A stretch of DNA of 64,000 nucleotides from Pseudonocardia sp. DSM 110487 (GCF_019468565.1 NZ_CP080521.1:1550001-1614000); one strand, 5' to 3'. Shown: positions 33,707 to 42,810, counted from the stretch's first letter. Notes: a model not told the origin generated them from the letters alone. Translations and numbers: made by a program.

Positions 33707-34316
33707 GTCTGCCCTCCGTGCCCCGGTCCAGGTGCGAGTCGACCGGATCTCCGCGTGGTGTACGGCAGGGCAGCCCTGGCATGCCGCGTGCATCGTAATC
33801 GCGTCCGCGGCGTGCCGGGACCTTGCCCGTGCCGGTGGGCGCAGCGTTGTCAGATGGTGAGCAGGACGAGCGCCGCGCCACCAACGAGCGGCAGGGTGAG
33901 GTCGAAGACCTTGCCCCTTGATCACCCGGTTCCCCGGGCTGAGGCCGTCTCGGTCGGGCATTTCCGGCCGGCCGGACCGGTGATAACGGTTGGCCGTCGC
34001 GCGGCGACTTGGTCTCCGACCTGCTTGCGGCCGCCGCCGGTGGGTCGGCGGAACCCGCCTCGGGCCCCTCTCCGGGGCGGGTCACCGGCCCTGTCGGCGC
34101 ATGCGGATGCTCGGGTCGATGAGCTCGTTGGTGTAGAGGCTCGCGGGGCCCGGGATCTGCGTGATCGTGCCCTGCGCCCGCTGGAGCGGGCACACTCCGC
34201 TGCGTGCGGGCCGGGGGGTCGCAGACAGACGTCCCCCCGGTAGGAGATCATGGTGGCGCGGGTTCGCCGGGATGATCGTGATGCCGGAGTGGAGGCCTGC
34301 CACCCGGAGCACAAGG
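33707..34316. other. 610-bp stretch without a recognised gene
   Basis: No frame here has a family motif. On the minus strand 33850-33914 encodes an isolated hydrophobic tail GKVFDLTLPLVGGAALVLLT before a stop, with a stop upstream in frame; it may be a gene remnant. At about 34169-34185 GCCCGCT and AGCGGGC form a small hairpin. GGCCGGCCGG-type palindromic runs lie near 33965-33980. The left end should hold the ndh promoter and the right end the promoter of the methyltransferase at 34317. Confidence 0.4.
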
Positions 34317-35159
34317 ATGGGACCCGTGACCGACGCGACGCCGAACCCACACGCCAACACCGGGATCGACGTCACGGTCCCGCACTCCGCACGCGTCTGG
34401 AACTACTGGTTGGGCGGCAAGGACAACTATGCCGTCGACCGGGAGACCGGCGACGCGGTGATCGCCGTCTATCCGCAGATCAAGGTGAACGCGCGGGAGT
34501 CGCGTGGCTTCCTGAAGCGCGCGGTGCGCTTCATGGCCGGTGAGGCGGGCATCCGGCAGTTCCTCGACATCGGGACCGGCCTGCCCACCGCGGACAACAC
34601 CCACGAGGTCGCGCAGCGGATCGCTCCCGACGCTCGCGTGGTGTACGCCGACAACGACCCGCTGGTGCTCGCGCACGCACGGGCGCTGCTCGTCGGCACC
34701 CCGGAGGGGGAGACCAAGTACCTCCACGCCGACATCCGCGACGTCGCGGGCCTGATGCGGAGCGCGGAGGAGATCCTCGACTTCACCAAGCCGGTCGCCG
34801 TGCTCATGCTGGGCGTGCTCGGGCACATCCACGACATCGACGAGGCCCGGTCGTTGGTCGCGCAGATCCTCGCGCGCGTGCCGTCGGGCAGCTACGTCGC
34901 GATCAGCGACGCCACCTTGAGCGAGGGGCGGCGGAAGGCCGAGCAGACGTACGCCGACACCGACGGCGTGCACTACCACGCCCGCGAGCAGGCGGAGGTC
35001 GCGTCGTTCTTCGACGGGCTGGAATGGGTCGAGCCGGGCTTCTCCTCGGTTTCGCTGTGGCGGCCCGACCTCGGGTCCGTCGACGTGGTGGACGGCGTGC
35101 CCACGGTCGTGCCGCCGTCACCCGTCGACCAGTACGGCGGGGTCGCCCAGAAGCCCTAG
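34317..35159 (+). CDS. SAM-dependent methyltransferase, DUF574/Methyltransf_19-like (paralogue)
   Basis: A 280-residue paralogue of the protein at 1203-1997. Shared blocks are RVWNYWLGGKDNYAVDRETG, AGEAGIRQFLDIGTGLPT, NTHEVAQRIAPDARVVYADN and the SGSYVAISD segment after the long central helix. It ends GGVAQKP, like the GGVARKP of the first copy. I start at ATG 34317, with GGAG upstream; GTG 34326 is an alternative. It stands between a gene-free region and the pirin gene with no functional partner. These proteins are abundant in actinomycetes and their acceptors are unknown. Confidence 0.85.
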   Translation: MGPVTDATPNPHANTGIDVTVPHSARVWNYWLGGKDNYAVDRETGDAVIAVYPQIKVNARESRGFLKRAVRFMAGEAGIRQFLDIGTGLPTADNTHEVAQRIAPDARVVYADNDPLVLAHARALLVGTPEGETKYLHADIRDVAGLMRSAEEILDFTKPVAVLMLGVLGHIHDIDEARSLVAQILARVPSGSYVAISDATLSEGRRKAEQTYADTDGVHYHAREQAEVASFFDGLEWVEPGFSSVSLWRPDLGSVDVVDGVPTVVPPSPVDQYGGVAQKP

Positions 35160-35213
35160 CGCGTTCACCGGTTCCTGACGCGAGCCTGGCCCTTGTGGCC
35201 TGGTGGCCCCGCC

Positions 35214-36185
35214 TCAGCCGCGGCGCCGGGGGGTGATCCGGGCGTTGGGCAGGGCGGGCGCGGGCAGGCGCCGCGGTGATCCGGTGTAGCCCTCGATTCG
35301 GCCGAACTGGTCGGACTCGCGTTCCCACGCCTCCCGGAACGCCACGATCTCGTCGTGGCTGCGGGCCACGAAGTTCCACCACATGACGATGTCCTCGGCG
35401 AACGGGGCGCCGCCGAGGAGCAGCACCCGCGCCGGTGCTCCATCGGGGTTGGCCAGCTCCAGGCTCGTCGCGCCCGCCGCAAGGTAGCCGAGATCCGCCC
35501 GCGCCAGACCCGTGCCGGCCATGACGACCCGGCCCGTGTCCACGAGCACGCCGTGCTCGTGGACGGGTTCGACCGCGAGCGTGATGCGGGCGTGGGCGTC
35601 GAGGACGATCTCGGCGCCGAGCAGCGGGGTGGAGGTCGGCACGGGGGAGGTCTCGCCGGCGAGGCTGCCCAGGAACACACGGGCGGTGGCGCCGCCGAGG
35701 TCGATCGCGGACGGCGTGTGGTGGTGGAAGGCGCGGTTCGTGTGGCGGTGCGCGTCGGGCAGGGCGATCCACAGCTGCACGCCGTGCAGCCTCGTCGTGC
35801 CCGGGGTGGACACCTCGGAGTGGCAGATGCCGTGCCCGCCCGTCATCAGATTCAGCTCGCCGGGCCGCACGATCGCATGCGTGCCGAGGCTGTCGCGGTG
35901 CTCGACCTCGCCGGCGAACAGCCAGGTCGCGGTCTGCAGGCCGGTGTGCGGGTGTGGGGGCACGTCCATGGCGGCCCCGGCATTGACCTCGTCGGGGCCG
36001 TAGTGGTCGGCGAAGCACCATGCGCCGATCAGCGATCGCTTGCGCTGCGGCAGGGTGCGCCGGACCGTCATCGCCCTCGGACCGCCGAGCGGTACCTCGC
36101 GGGCGGTCAGGACCTCGACCGCCCCGCTGCCGGGCTCGCCGCCGGGGCAGTTGAGTTCGGCAGGGAGCACCTCGGTGTTGCTCAC
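35214..36185 (-). CDS. Pirin family protein
   Basis: A 323-residue bicupin. The N-terminal cupin has the metal ligands of pirin in DVPPHPHTGLQTATWLFAGE and EHRDSLG, with HGICHSEVS supplying the last His and Glu. The C-terminal pirin domain includes AGTSLELANPDGAPARVLLLGG-like strands and EDIVMWWNFVARSHDEI, a family signature. Bacterial pirins can be quercetinases or regulators of metabolic enzymes. GTG 36185 follows GGGAGG. It is divergent from the hydrolase-TetR pair and shares their 34-bp palindrome. Confidence 0.92.
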   Translation of the reverse strand: MSNTEVLPAELNCPGGEPGSGAVEVLTAREVPLGGPRAMTVRRTLPQRKRSLIGAWCFADHYGPDEVNAGAAMDVPPHPHTGLQTATWLFAGEVEHRDSLGTHAIVRPGELNLMTGGHGICHSEVSTPGTTRLHGVQLWIALPDAHRHTNRAFHHHTPSAIDLGGATARVFLGSLAGETSPVPTSTPLLGAEIVLDAHARITLAVEPVHEHGVLVDTGRVVMAGTGLARADLGYLAAGATSLELANPDGAPARVLLLGGAPFAEDIVMWWNFVARSHDEIVAFREAWERESDQFGRIEGYTGSPRRLPAPALPNARITPRRRG

Positions 36186-36224
36186 GCCGCCGATCCTCCC
36201 AGATCTTGATGATCTGTCAACCTT

Positions 36225-36258
36225 ATACGTGCAGCCTGTACGTACAGGCTGCACGTAT
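36225..36258. promoter_or_regulatory. 34-bp perfect palindrome between pirin and hydrolase-TetR operon
   Basis: Every one of 17 base pairs matches about the centre at 36241/36242; the core is CCTGTACGTACAGG and the outer arms are ATACGTGCAG and CTGCACGTAT. It lies 40-73 bp before the pirin start and 39-72 bp before the hydrolase start, where both promoters must be. The TetR encoded by the second gene of the right operon is the obvious ligand. Two overlapping dimer sites or one extended site would both fit. Confidence 0.75.
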
Positions 36259-36296
36259 GTAAGCTCCGGGCCGTTCACGACCCGGGGAGGAGCGGG

Positions 36297-36977
36297 ATGA
36301 CCACATATGTCCTGGTGCACGGCGCCTGGCGCGGGGGCTGGTGCTGGCGGGACGTGGCCGGGCGGCTGCGCGCGGCCGGACACCACGTGCTGACGCCGAC
36401 GCTCACCGGGTTGGGCGAGCGGGCGCACGAGCTCCGGCCCGATGTCGGCCTGCGCACGCACGTGGACGACGTCGTCGGGTTGCTGCGAGGCGCCGACCTG
36501 CGCGAGGTCGTGCTCGTCGGGCACAGCTACGCGGGCCTCGTCGTGCGCGAGGCCGCCGACCGGGAGCCCGGCCGGATCGCCCGGCTCGTGCTGGTGGACG
36601 CCTGGGTGGGACCCGACGGCGCTTCGATGGACAGCCTCGCACCCGACTTCTTCCGGAAGTGGATCGACGCGGCGGCGACCGACGGGGTCATCGCCGTCCC
36701 GCCCGCGTCGACCGTGGGCGTGACCGAGCCGGACCAGGTCGCGTGGCTCGAGGAGCGGTCGACCCCGCACCCGCGCCGGACCTTCGCCGATCCGACGCGC
36801 CTGACCGGGGCGGTGGACGCCATCCCCGCCCGGGCGGTGCTCTGCGTGCCGGCTCGGTTCCCGTTCGGCGAGTGGGCGCGCGGGCTGGGGTACGCGACCG
36901 TCGAGCTGGAGTCCGGCCACGACGCGATGGTCACCGCCCCCGGCGCGCTCACCGGCCTCCTGTTGGAGGACGCGTGA
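36297..36977 (+). CDS. Alpha/beta fold hydrolase
   Basis: A 226-residue hydrolase of the EstC/salicylate-esterase-like group. The oxyanion loop YVLVHGAWRGGWCWRDVAG is at residues 4-22, the nucleophile elbow GHSYAG has Ser about residue 77, and the C-terminal histidine is in ELESGHDAMVTAPG. GGGGAGGAG precedes the ATG. Its stop overlaps the TetR start (GTGA), so the two are co-translated. The substrate is probably a small ester controlled by that regulator. Confidence 0.9.
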   Translation: MTTYVLVHGAWRGGWCWRDVAGRLRAAGHHVLTPTLTGLGERAHELRPDVGLRTHVDDVVGLLRGADLREVVLVGHSYAGLVVREAADREPGRIARLVLVDAWVGPDGASMDSLAPDFFRKWIDAAATDGVIAVPPASTVGVTEPDQVAWLEERSTPHPRRTFADPTRLTGAVDAIPARAVLCVPARFPFGEWARGLGYATVELESGHDAMVTAPGALTGLLLEDA

Positions 36978-37582
36978 CCGTCCGCAACCGCAAGGTCGAG
37001 CAGGGGGAACACACACGCGACGCGCTCGTGGCCTCCGCCATCGCCCTGTTCGCCGAGAAAGGGTTCGCCGACTCGTCCACGACGGAGATCGTCGACAGGG
37101 CGGGCATCACCCGCGGCGCGCTCTACCACCACTTCATCGACAAGCACCAGCTCTTCGAGGCGGCGCTGGACGCGGTGGAGGGTGACATCTTCGACCGCGT
37201 GCAGGCCGCGGGCGCTCCGTTGGGCGACGACGTCCGGCGCCGGTTGGCGGTGGGCGTCGACGTCTTCCTCGACGCCTGCCTCGAGCCCGCCGTGCAGCGG
37301 ATCCTCCTGCAGGAGGCGCCGTCGGTGCTCGGCTGGGAGCGGTGGCAGCGGCTCGACCGGCCGCGGTGCGCGCGGCGGCTGCTCGCCACGAGCCTCGGTG
37401 CCGCGGTCGACCGGGGGCTGATCGTGGCGCCGTCCGCGCCGGCCCTCACCCATCTCGTGTACGGCGCACTGGTCCAGGCCGGGATCGTGATCGCCGGGGC
37501 CGAGGACCCGCCCGCGACGCGAACGATCTTGGGGGAGACGGCCCACCGCCTCCTCGACTCGCTGTTCCGACCGGAGGTGTAG
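36974..37582 (+). CDS. TetR family transcriptional regulator
   Basis: A 202-residue TetR protein. The DNA-binding domain reads ALVASAIALFAEKGFADSST, then TEIVDRAGITRGALYHHF and DKHQLFEAAL. The C-terminal domain is of the TetR_C type with VQRILLQEAPSVLGWERWQR. It starts at GTG 36974 inside the hydrolase stop. It most likely binds the 34-bp palindrome and controls the hydrolase, itself and the divergent pirin gene. Confidence 0.92.
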   Translation: MTVRNRKVEQGEHTRDALVASAIALFAEKGFADSSTTEIVDRAGITRGALYHHFIDKHQLFEAALDAVEGDIFDRVQAAGAPLGDDVRRRLAVGVDVFLDACLEPAVQRILLQEAPSVLGWERWQRLDRPRCARRLLATSLGAAVDRGLIVAPSAPALTHLVYGALVQAGIVIAGAEDPPATRTILGETAHRLLDSLFRPEV

Positions 37583-37704
37583 GGACGCGGAGATGCGCGC
37601 GGTTGTCGGCCTCGCCCGCCGCAAGATCGCCGATTCGGTGCGCCGCCTGCGGGTCAGGCAGCGGTCGGTGCACCGGATCGCCGATCTTGAGGGCCCGGCG
37701 GCCG

Positions 37705-38060
37705 CATCGTCGGCATGATCATCAGATCGGCGCATGGCCGGTCATATACGGCCGTGGGCGCACCTATCTGGTGATCTTCGTGGTTGCGGCGGGCAGGCCG
37801 ACGTCTGTGATCATCGGTTGGGTGCATGGCCGGCCGTATTTGGCCGGTTTCGTGCCGAAGCCTTGATCATGTCAGCGGGGCCGCCTTCGGTGGCGCCGCG
37901 CGCCCGAAGGGCAGGCCCGTGGCCTGCCTGTGTGGTGCTGCCCGGAGGGGCCGCAGAGGCTCGCGGGTCAAGGGTCGCGTAGCGATCGCGCAGCGACGCC
38001 GGAGGCGCCCTTGAGGCGTGAGGAGCGGCCCCGCACGATGCGCGGCGCCACTGAAGGCCT
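37705..38060 (+). repeat. Structured intergenic repeat, copy 2 (~356 bp)
   Basis: Same element and orientation as 14353-14706. The left module repeats the GATCAT and ATGGCCGGC units (37705-37874). The right module is bounded by inverted repeats at 37883-37901 and 38040-38058 with one mismatch. Its central hairpin at 37910-37928 keeps an 8-bp stem with a changed loop (CGT instead of TT), so base pairing rather than sequence is conserved there. 38085-38110 carries an extra half copy of the right end. It separates the TetR gene from the ATPase region; 37583-37704 holds no recognisable gene. Confidence 0.8.
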
Positions 38061-38137
38061 AGCCAGCCTCGTAGATGTGGGCCGCGCACGATGCGCGGCG
38101 CCACCGGAGGTCCAACAGGAGTGCGTCAGGGGTGCGT

Positions 38138-38188
38138 GGGTGGTCTCGATACGGCCGGCGCTACGGCGCCGCCCCTACTCGACCACCC
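38138..38188. terminator. Imperfect inverted repeat, terminator-like
   Basis: GGGTGGTCTCGATACG and CTACTCGACCACCC flank a GC-rich centre with further pairing. Pairs of this form are common between genes in actinobacteria and often stand at transcript ends. Here it lies directly downstream of the minus-strand ATPase and small-peptide genes. Recognition is from memory of the pattern; function is inferred. Confidence 0.45.
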
Positions 38189-38204
38189 GGTGGCGGTCCC
38201 GGCT

Positions 38205-38318
38205 TCAGGCGGCGGCCGGCTGCAAGGCGTCCCAGAGGGAGCGTGCGATCAGGACCGCCAGCCGCTCGAGCAGGGCCGCCGCGACCGCGACCGCGATCGC
38301 CGTGAGGAACTCGCCCAT
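38205..38318 (-). CDS. Small hydrophobic membrane peptide, 37 aa
   Basis: A very short frame starting ATG GGC GAG TTC at 38318, preceded by GGAAGGTGGAGG, a strong ribosome site. The peptide begins MGEFLTAIAVAVAAALLERL, one membrane helix, and ends in a more polar LWDALQPAAA tail with arginines between. It is downstream of and co-directional with the CtpI-like ATPase, about 100 bp after it. It could be a small transporter-associated protein or a toxin-like peptide. No homologue is recognised, so existence rests on ribosome site, length and composition. Confidence 0.5.
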   Translation of the reverse strand: MGEFLTAIAVAVAAALLERLAVLIARSLWDALQPAAA

Positions 38319-38421
38319 TCGCCTCCACCTTCCCGCCGTTTCTGGTCACGATGACGAGGATCGGTGGCCGGCCAGGGCATCCCGGTTGTCCGGTGCGTGT
38401 ACGGAAGGTGACGAATCGGCT

Positions 38422-41400
38422 TCAGTGTGTGCGGGCCCTCAGCGCGGACTGTCCCAGGAGCTGCGCGGCGGTGGCGACCGCGGCCGCGGTGAGCGCGAGG
38501 CCCCACTGGTGCGGGAGCAGCGGGGTGCAGCCGACGACGCGGCTGAGCACCGGCACCTGGACGACGACGGCCATGAGGACGAACGACCCGGCGGCAGCGG
38601 CGGCGACGAGGGGGGTGCGCCCACGCACGGCCATCGTCTGGGCCAGCTGGGCGCCGACGAGCGCGACGAGCCCCGTGGTGCTGGCCTGGGCGGGCGTGCT
38701 GACGCGGCGCGCGAGCAGCCACGCAGCGCCCGCGGCCGTCGCGGTGGTGGCCGCGCGCAGCTGGATGTCGCGGATGAGCGAGGTGCCCAGCGATCGCTCC
38801 GGGCCTTCGGCCAGCAGCTGGTCCGCCGTGACGTCGGGTGGCGGGCGGACCGCGACGGCCATGGCAGGCAGCACGTCGGTGAGCATGTTGACCAGCAGGA
38901 GCTGGCGGGCGTTGAGCGACTGAGCGCCGCCCAGCACGCCGGTCCCGAGGGCGTAGCAGATCTCGCCGAGGTTGCCGCCGAGCAGGATCGACAGCGCCTC
39001 CCGGACCGAGGACCACATCGCCCTGCCTTCGACGATGGCGTCGGTGATCGTCTCGATCCGGTCGTCGGTGACGACGACGTCGGCGGCCTCGCGGGCCGCG
39101 GGGGTGGCGCGGGCGCCCAGCGCGATGCCGACGTCGGCGAGCCGGATCGCGGGGGCGTCGTTCGTGCCGTCGCCCGTGACCGCGACCGCGGCGCCGGTCT
39201 GCTGCAGCAGTTGCACGATGCGCGCCTTCTGGGCAGGCGTGACCCGCGCGAACACGGCCGTGCGAGAGAGGATCCCGGCGAGTTCCTCGTCGCTCAGCTC
39301 GTCGAGCTCGACGCCGGTGAGCACCCGCCGCCCGTTGAGGGCGTCCAGCTCGGCGGCGATCGACTCGGCGGTGCTCGGGTGGTCTCCGGTGATCATGGTG
39401 ACCTCGACGCCCGCGGCGCGGAGGGTGGCGACCGCCTCGGCCGCGGTCGGCCGGACGGGATCCACCAGCGCGACGAGGCCGCGGAACTCGAGCTCGGACA
39501 CGGCGGACTCGGTGAGGGGTGACGGTTCCGGGTGGTCCCGCTCGGCGACGGCGAGGACGCGCTGTCCCTGCCGCGCGAGCCGCTCGATCTGTTCCTCGAT
39601 CCGGGTCCGCGTCGCGGGGTCGAGCGGTTCCACCCCGTCCGGGCGGCGGCGCCCCGCGCAGAGCGGCAGCACGACCTCCGGCGCGCCCTTCACGCTGATC
39701 CGCCGCTCGTCGCGGGTGCGCCACAGCGTGGCGTGGTAGCCGCGGTTCGACTCGAACGCCAGCTCGTCGATGTGCTCGACGCCGTTGCCGATGCTGATGC
39801 CGATCCCGCGCGCGCCCTTCAGCACGGCATTGTCGGTCTGGTGCGGGATCTCGCCCTCGCTCATCTGGAACGGGCTCGCCCGCACGGCGGCGGCCACCAC
39901 GTCCTGCATGTCGGGCGGGAGGGGGTCCTCCACGGAGAGGGTGCGCTCGCCGTCGGAGACCCGCCGCAGGGTGATGCGGCCTTCGGTGAGGGTGCCCGTC
40001 TTGTCGAAGCACAGCACGTCGACGCGGCCGAGCGCCTCGATCGTCGCCGGGTTGCGGACCAGCGCGCCGCGCGCGGACAGCCGGCGCGCGGCGGCCAGCT
40101 CGGCGACGGTGGCGACGAACGGGAGACCCTCGGGTACGGCCGCCACCGCGAGGCTGACCGCGCGACCCATCGCGGTGGTGACGGGAAGCCTCCGCAGGAG
40201 GTCGATCACCACGAGCGCGACGCCCGCGCCGAGGGAGAAGGGCAATGTGCGATGGGTCAGCTCGCGCAGGCGCACCTCCACCCCGCTCGTCGGCGCGGCG
40301 CCGGTCTCCTGCATGTGCAGCGTGCGCCCGGCTTCGGTGCGGTCGCCGGTGGCGACGACGATCGCCTCCGCCCGTCCACTCGCCACCACCGAGCCCTCGT
40401 AGAGCATCGACCGGCGGTCGGCGAGCGCAGGAGCGCTCGTCGCCTTGGCCGACTTCGCGACGGGGGTGGACTCACCGGTCAGCGACGACTCGTCGATCTC
40501 GAGGCCGTGCGCGGCGAGCAGCCTGCAGTCCGCGGGTACCGCGTCCCCGGCCTGAAGGTTGATCACGTCACCGGCCACGAGGTCGGAAGCGGCGACCGTC
40601 GTCTCGCGATCCACGCGCCGGACCCGCACGAGGGAGGTGCTGATGTGGCGCAGCGCCCGCAGCGCTCGCCGTGCCCTGATCTGTTGCACGCCGCCGATCA
40701 GGCCGTTCAGCGCGAGCACCGTGGTGATCAGGAGCGGGTCGAGGACCGAGCCTGCGGCGGCCGACGCGCCCGCGCCCGCGACGAGCGCGGGCGTGAGGGG
40801 GTTCGCCAGCTCCTCCATCGACGCCCTGACCACCCCGGCCCCGTCGCCGTCCCGGCCGGTCGGCCCGTCGGCCTGCCGCCTGCCCGACTCGGCGTCGGTG
40901 AGGCCGGTGCGCGTGCTGCCGAGCGTGTCCAGCACGGCGCGCGGTGACATCGCGTGCCACGGCGTCCGTTCGGCGGGCACCGGGTCGGGGCGCCGGGACA
41001 GCGCCATCGCCGACCAGACCCCGTACCCGAGTGAGAGCAGCGCGGTGGTCTGCACCGGTATGGCGGCACGGGTGGCCGCGCTGTTCGCCGGGCCCAGCAC
41101 CCCGAGGAGCGCCCCGACGCCAGATCCGATGAGCGCCAGCTGAGCGGCGCGGTTGCTGACCCGGCCCGCGGCGACCGTCGCGTCGAGCAGCAGGCACACG
41201 TCGGCGGCGCCGCGTACCAGCACGTCCGCGCCCCACGGGGGAGCGTTCCTGCCGGCGGCGATGCCGATGCCGAGGTCCGCTGCGGCGAGTGCTGCCCTGC
41301 CACTCGCGGTCACGAGCGCGGCGACGTGGCCTGCCTCCTGCAGTCCGCGTACCGAGGGGGCGAGCGCGGGCCCACCGTCGACGGTGCCGTCGGCGCCGAG

Positions 41401-42810
41401 CCGCCGCTCGAGCCAGCGCGGGCCCGCGATCAGCACCAGCCCGGCCCGGCCGGCCGCGGCGACGATCGCCTCGGCGAACGGATCCATTTCGTCGGCGACG
41501 CCGACGAGGGCAACGGCTCGCCCCGCGCGTTCCAGCACGAGCAGCCGCCTGGCCCGTTCGGCGACGGCCACGGCCTCTTCCCGCACGTCAGCGGGCACGT
41601 CCGGGAGCTCGGACACCGGTGATGCGGCCCATCCGTCACGCTCCCTGCGCTGGGGGCGGCGCAGGTCGGTGAGGTCGTGTGCGCGCTCGACCAGCTCCGA
41701 GAGCTCCACATCGGAGCCGAGTGGGAGCACGTCCTCGATGATCTGACGGCCGGTGAGCAGGACCGCGGAGTCGAGCACGACGGTGTCGACGCGGTCGAGC
41801 CTGCGCAGCGCCGCGGGACCGAGCACGAGGCATCCTTGCCCGGAGGCGTCCCGGTCCAGCTGCGCGGCGAATCCCTCGCGGCCGGTGCGGGCCGCCTTGG
41901 CCGCCCCCGCGGCGAGTGCCGCGTTCACGAGCGCGGTGTTGCGGGCGCCGACCATGAGGACACCGGCCGCGGTCAGCGCGAGCGTGGCCGTGCGGTCGGC
42001 GACCCGTTCGACCGGTCCAGGCGGCATCGGCACCGGGCGGACACCGACCGCGAGCGGAGCGGCCCGGTGCCCGCCGTCCTGCCCGGAGAGCTCCTCGTCC
42101 CACGCCTGCCATGCCCGCCGGCGCGCCACGGACTCCTGGTGCAGCGCGTAGCGCTGGCAGCTGTCGACGATCAGGCCGAGCGGCCTGCGGGACACCGTGT
42201 TGGTCACGCCCGCGGCCGCGCTCAGCAGCGCATCGGCGGCGGGCTCTCCGATCACTGTCACGGCGAGCGCGCGGATGCGCGGGGCGGCGTCGGCCACGGC
42301 GAGAAGCGAGGCGGGAAGCGAGATCGCGGCGGATGCCGGGAGCAGGCGCCCCGCGGTCGTCACGGCGAGCCCGGTCAGGTGCAGCCCGAGCAACGCCGCC
42401 TCACGCAGGACCGGCCCCGCCGCTGCCGGGTGCGTGGGGATCGTCGCGGCGCGCGGAACCGTGTCGATGCCGCAGTCGCGTTCGGCGGTGCGCACGAGCT
42501 CCGCCACCTCGGCCTCGACGAGCGCGTCCGCGTCGAACTCGACCATGACGTGGCCGAGCACGCCGTTGACCTCCGCACGCGACACGGCGTCGTGCCGGAG
42601 GAGTAGCTCCTCGAGCCGCTTGCGGTACGGGTCGGCCCCGGGGGTGAGCGAGCCGCGCACCGGCACGTGAACCCGCCCGTGGGCGGCCGAGGTGACATCG
42701 GACGTCGTGGCCGCCAGCAGGTCGGCCGCTCCCGATGCGACGCCGAGCGACGCGCCGATGACCGTGCCCGTCGTGCGCGCGGCGAGCTCGAGCACGCGCT
42801 GCAGAACCAT
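38422..42810 (-). CDS. CtpI-like cation-transporting P-type ATPase
   Basis: A 1462-residue giant ATPase resembling mycobacterial CtpI. The C-terminal half is a complete P-type pump: TGES near residue 780, VPEGLPFVATVAELA in M4, phosphorylation motif CFDKTGTL with Asp near 936, MITGDHP and TGDGTNDAPAI near 1212. PEGLP in M4 recalls P2 (Ca2+) pumps. The N-terminal half holds an HMA-like fold (DAVSRAEVNGVLGHVMVEFD), hydrophobic segments and a degenerate second pump-like module with VLDSAVLLTG where DKTGT would be. ATG 42810 follows CCGGAG. Substrate ion unknown. Likely in one operon with the small protein at 42875. Confidence 0.9.
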   Translation of the reverse strand: MVLQRVLELAARTTGTVIGASLGVASGAADLLAATTSDVTSAAHGRVHVPVRGSLTPGADPYRKRLEELLLRHDAVSRAEVNGVLGHVMVEFDADALVEAEVAELVRTAERDCGIDTVPRAATIPTHPAAAGPVLREAALLGLHLTGLAVTTAGRLLPASAAISLPASLLAVADAAPRIRALAVTVIGEPAADALLSAAAGVTNTVSRRPLGLIVDSCQRYALHQESVARRRAWQAWDEELSGQDGGHRAAPLAVGVRPVPMPPGPVERVADRTATLALTAAGVLMVGARNTALVNAALAAGAAKAARTGREGFAAQLDRDASGQGCLVLGPAALRRLDRVDTVVLDSAVLLTGRQIIEDVLPLGSDVELSELVERAHDLTDLRRPQRRERDGWAASPVSELPDVPADVREEAVAVAERARRLLVLERAGRAVALVGVADEMDPFAEAIVAAAGRAGLVLIAGPRWLERRLGADGTVDGGPALAPSVRGLQEAGHVAALVTASGRAALAAADLGIGIAAGRNAPPWGADVLVRGAADVCLLLDATVAAGRVSNRAAQLALIGSGVGALLGVLGPANSAATRAAIPVQTTALLSLGYGVWSAMALSRRPDPVPAERTPWHAMSPRAVLDTLGSTRTGLTDAESGRRQADGPTGRDGDGAGVVRASMEELANPLTPALVAGAGASAAAGSVLDPLLITTVLALNGLIGGVQQIRARRALRALRHISTSLVRVRRVDRETTVAASDLVAGDVINLQAGDAVPADCRLLAAHGLEIDESSLTGESTPVAKSAKATSAPALADRRSMLYEGSVVASGRAEAIVVATGDRTEAGRTLHMQETGAAPTSGVEVRLRELTHRTLPFSLGAGVALVVIDLLRRLPVTTAMGRAVSLAVAAVPEGLPFVATVAELAAARRLSARGALVRNPATIEALGRVDVLCFDKTGTLTEGRITLRRVSDGERTLSVEDPLPPDMQDVVAAAVRASPFQMSEGEIPHQTDNAVLKGARGIGISIGNGVEHIDELAFESNRGYHATLWRTRDERRISVKGAPEVVLPLCAGRRRPDGVEPLDPATRTRIEEQIERLARQGQRVLAVAERDHPEPSPLTESAVSELEFRGLVALVDPVRPTAAEAVATLRAAGVEVTMITGDHPSTAESIAAELDALNGRRVLTGVELDELSDEELAGILSRTAVFARVTPAQKARIVQLLQQTGAAVAVTGDGTNDAPAIRLADVGIALGARATPAAREAADVVVTDDRIETITDAIVEGRAMWSSVREALSILLGGNLGEICYALGTGVLGGAQSLNARQLLLVNMLTDVLPAMAVAVRPPPDVTADQLLAEGPERSLGTSLIRDIQLRAATTATAAGAAWLLARRVSTPAQASTTGLVALVGAQLAQTMAVRGRTPLVAAAAAGSFVLMAVVVQVPVLSRVVGCTPLLPHQWGLALTAAAVATAAQLLGQSALRARTH

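Noticed and set aside
34082..34170. Minus-strand tail ending ELIDPSIRMRRQGR that looked protein-like
   Set aside because: The frame continues into the methyltransferase antisense and a hairpin; no conserved start or family found.
29700..34193. 1497-codon minus-strand frame across rhamnosidase, LacI and NDH-2
   Set aside because: Crosses several real genes on both strands and has low-complexity composition; no domain seen.
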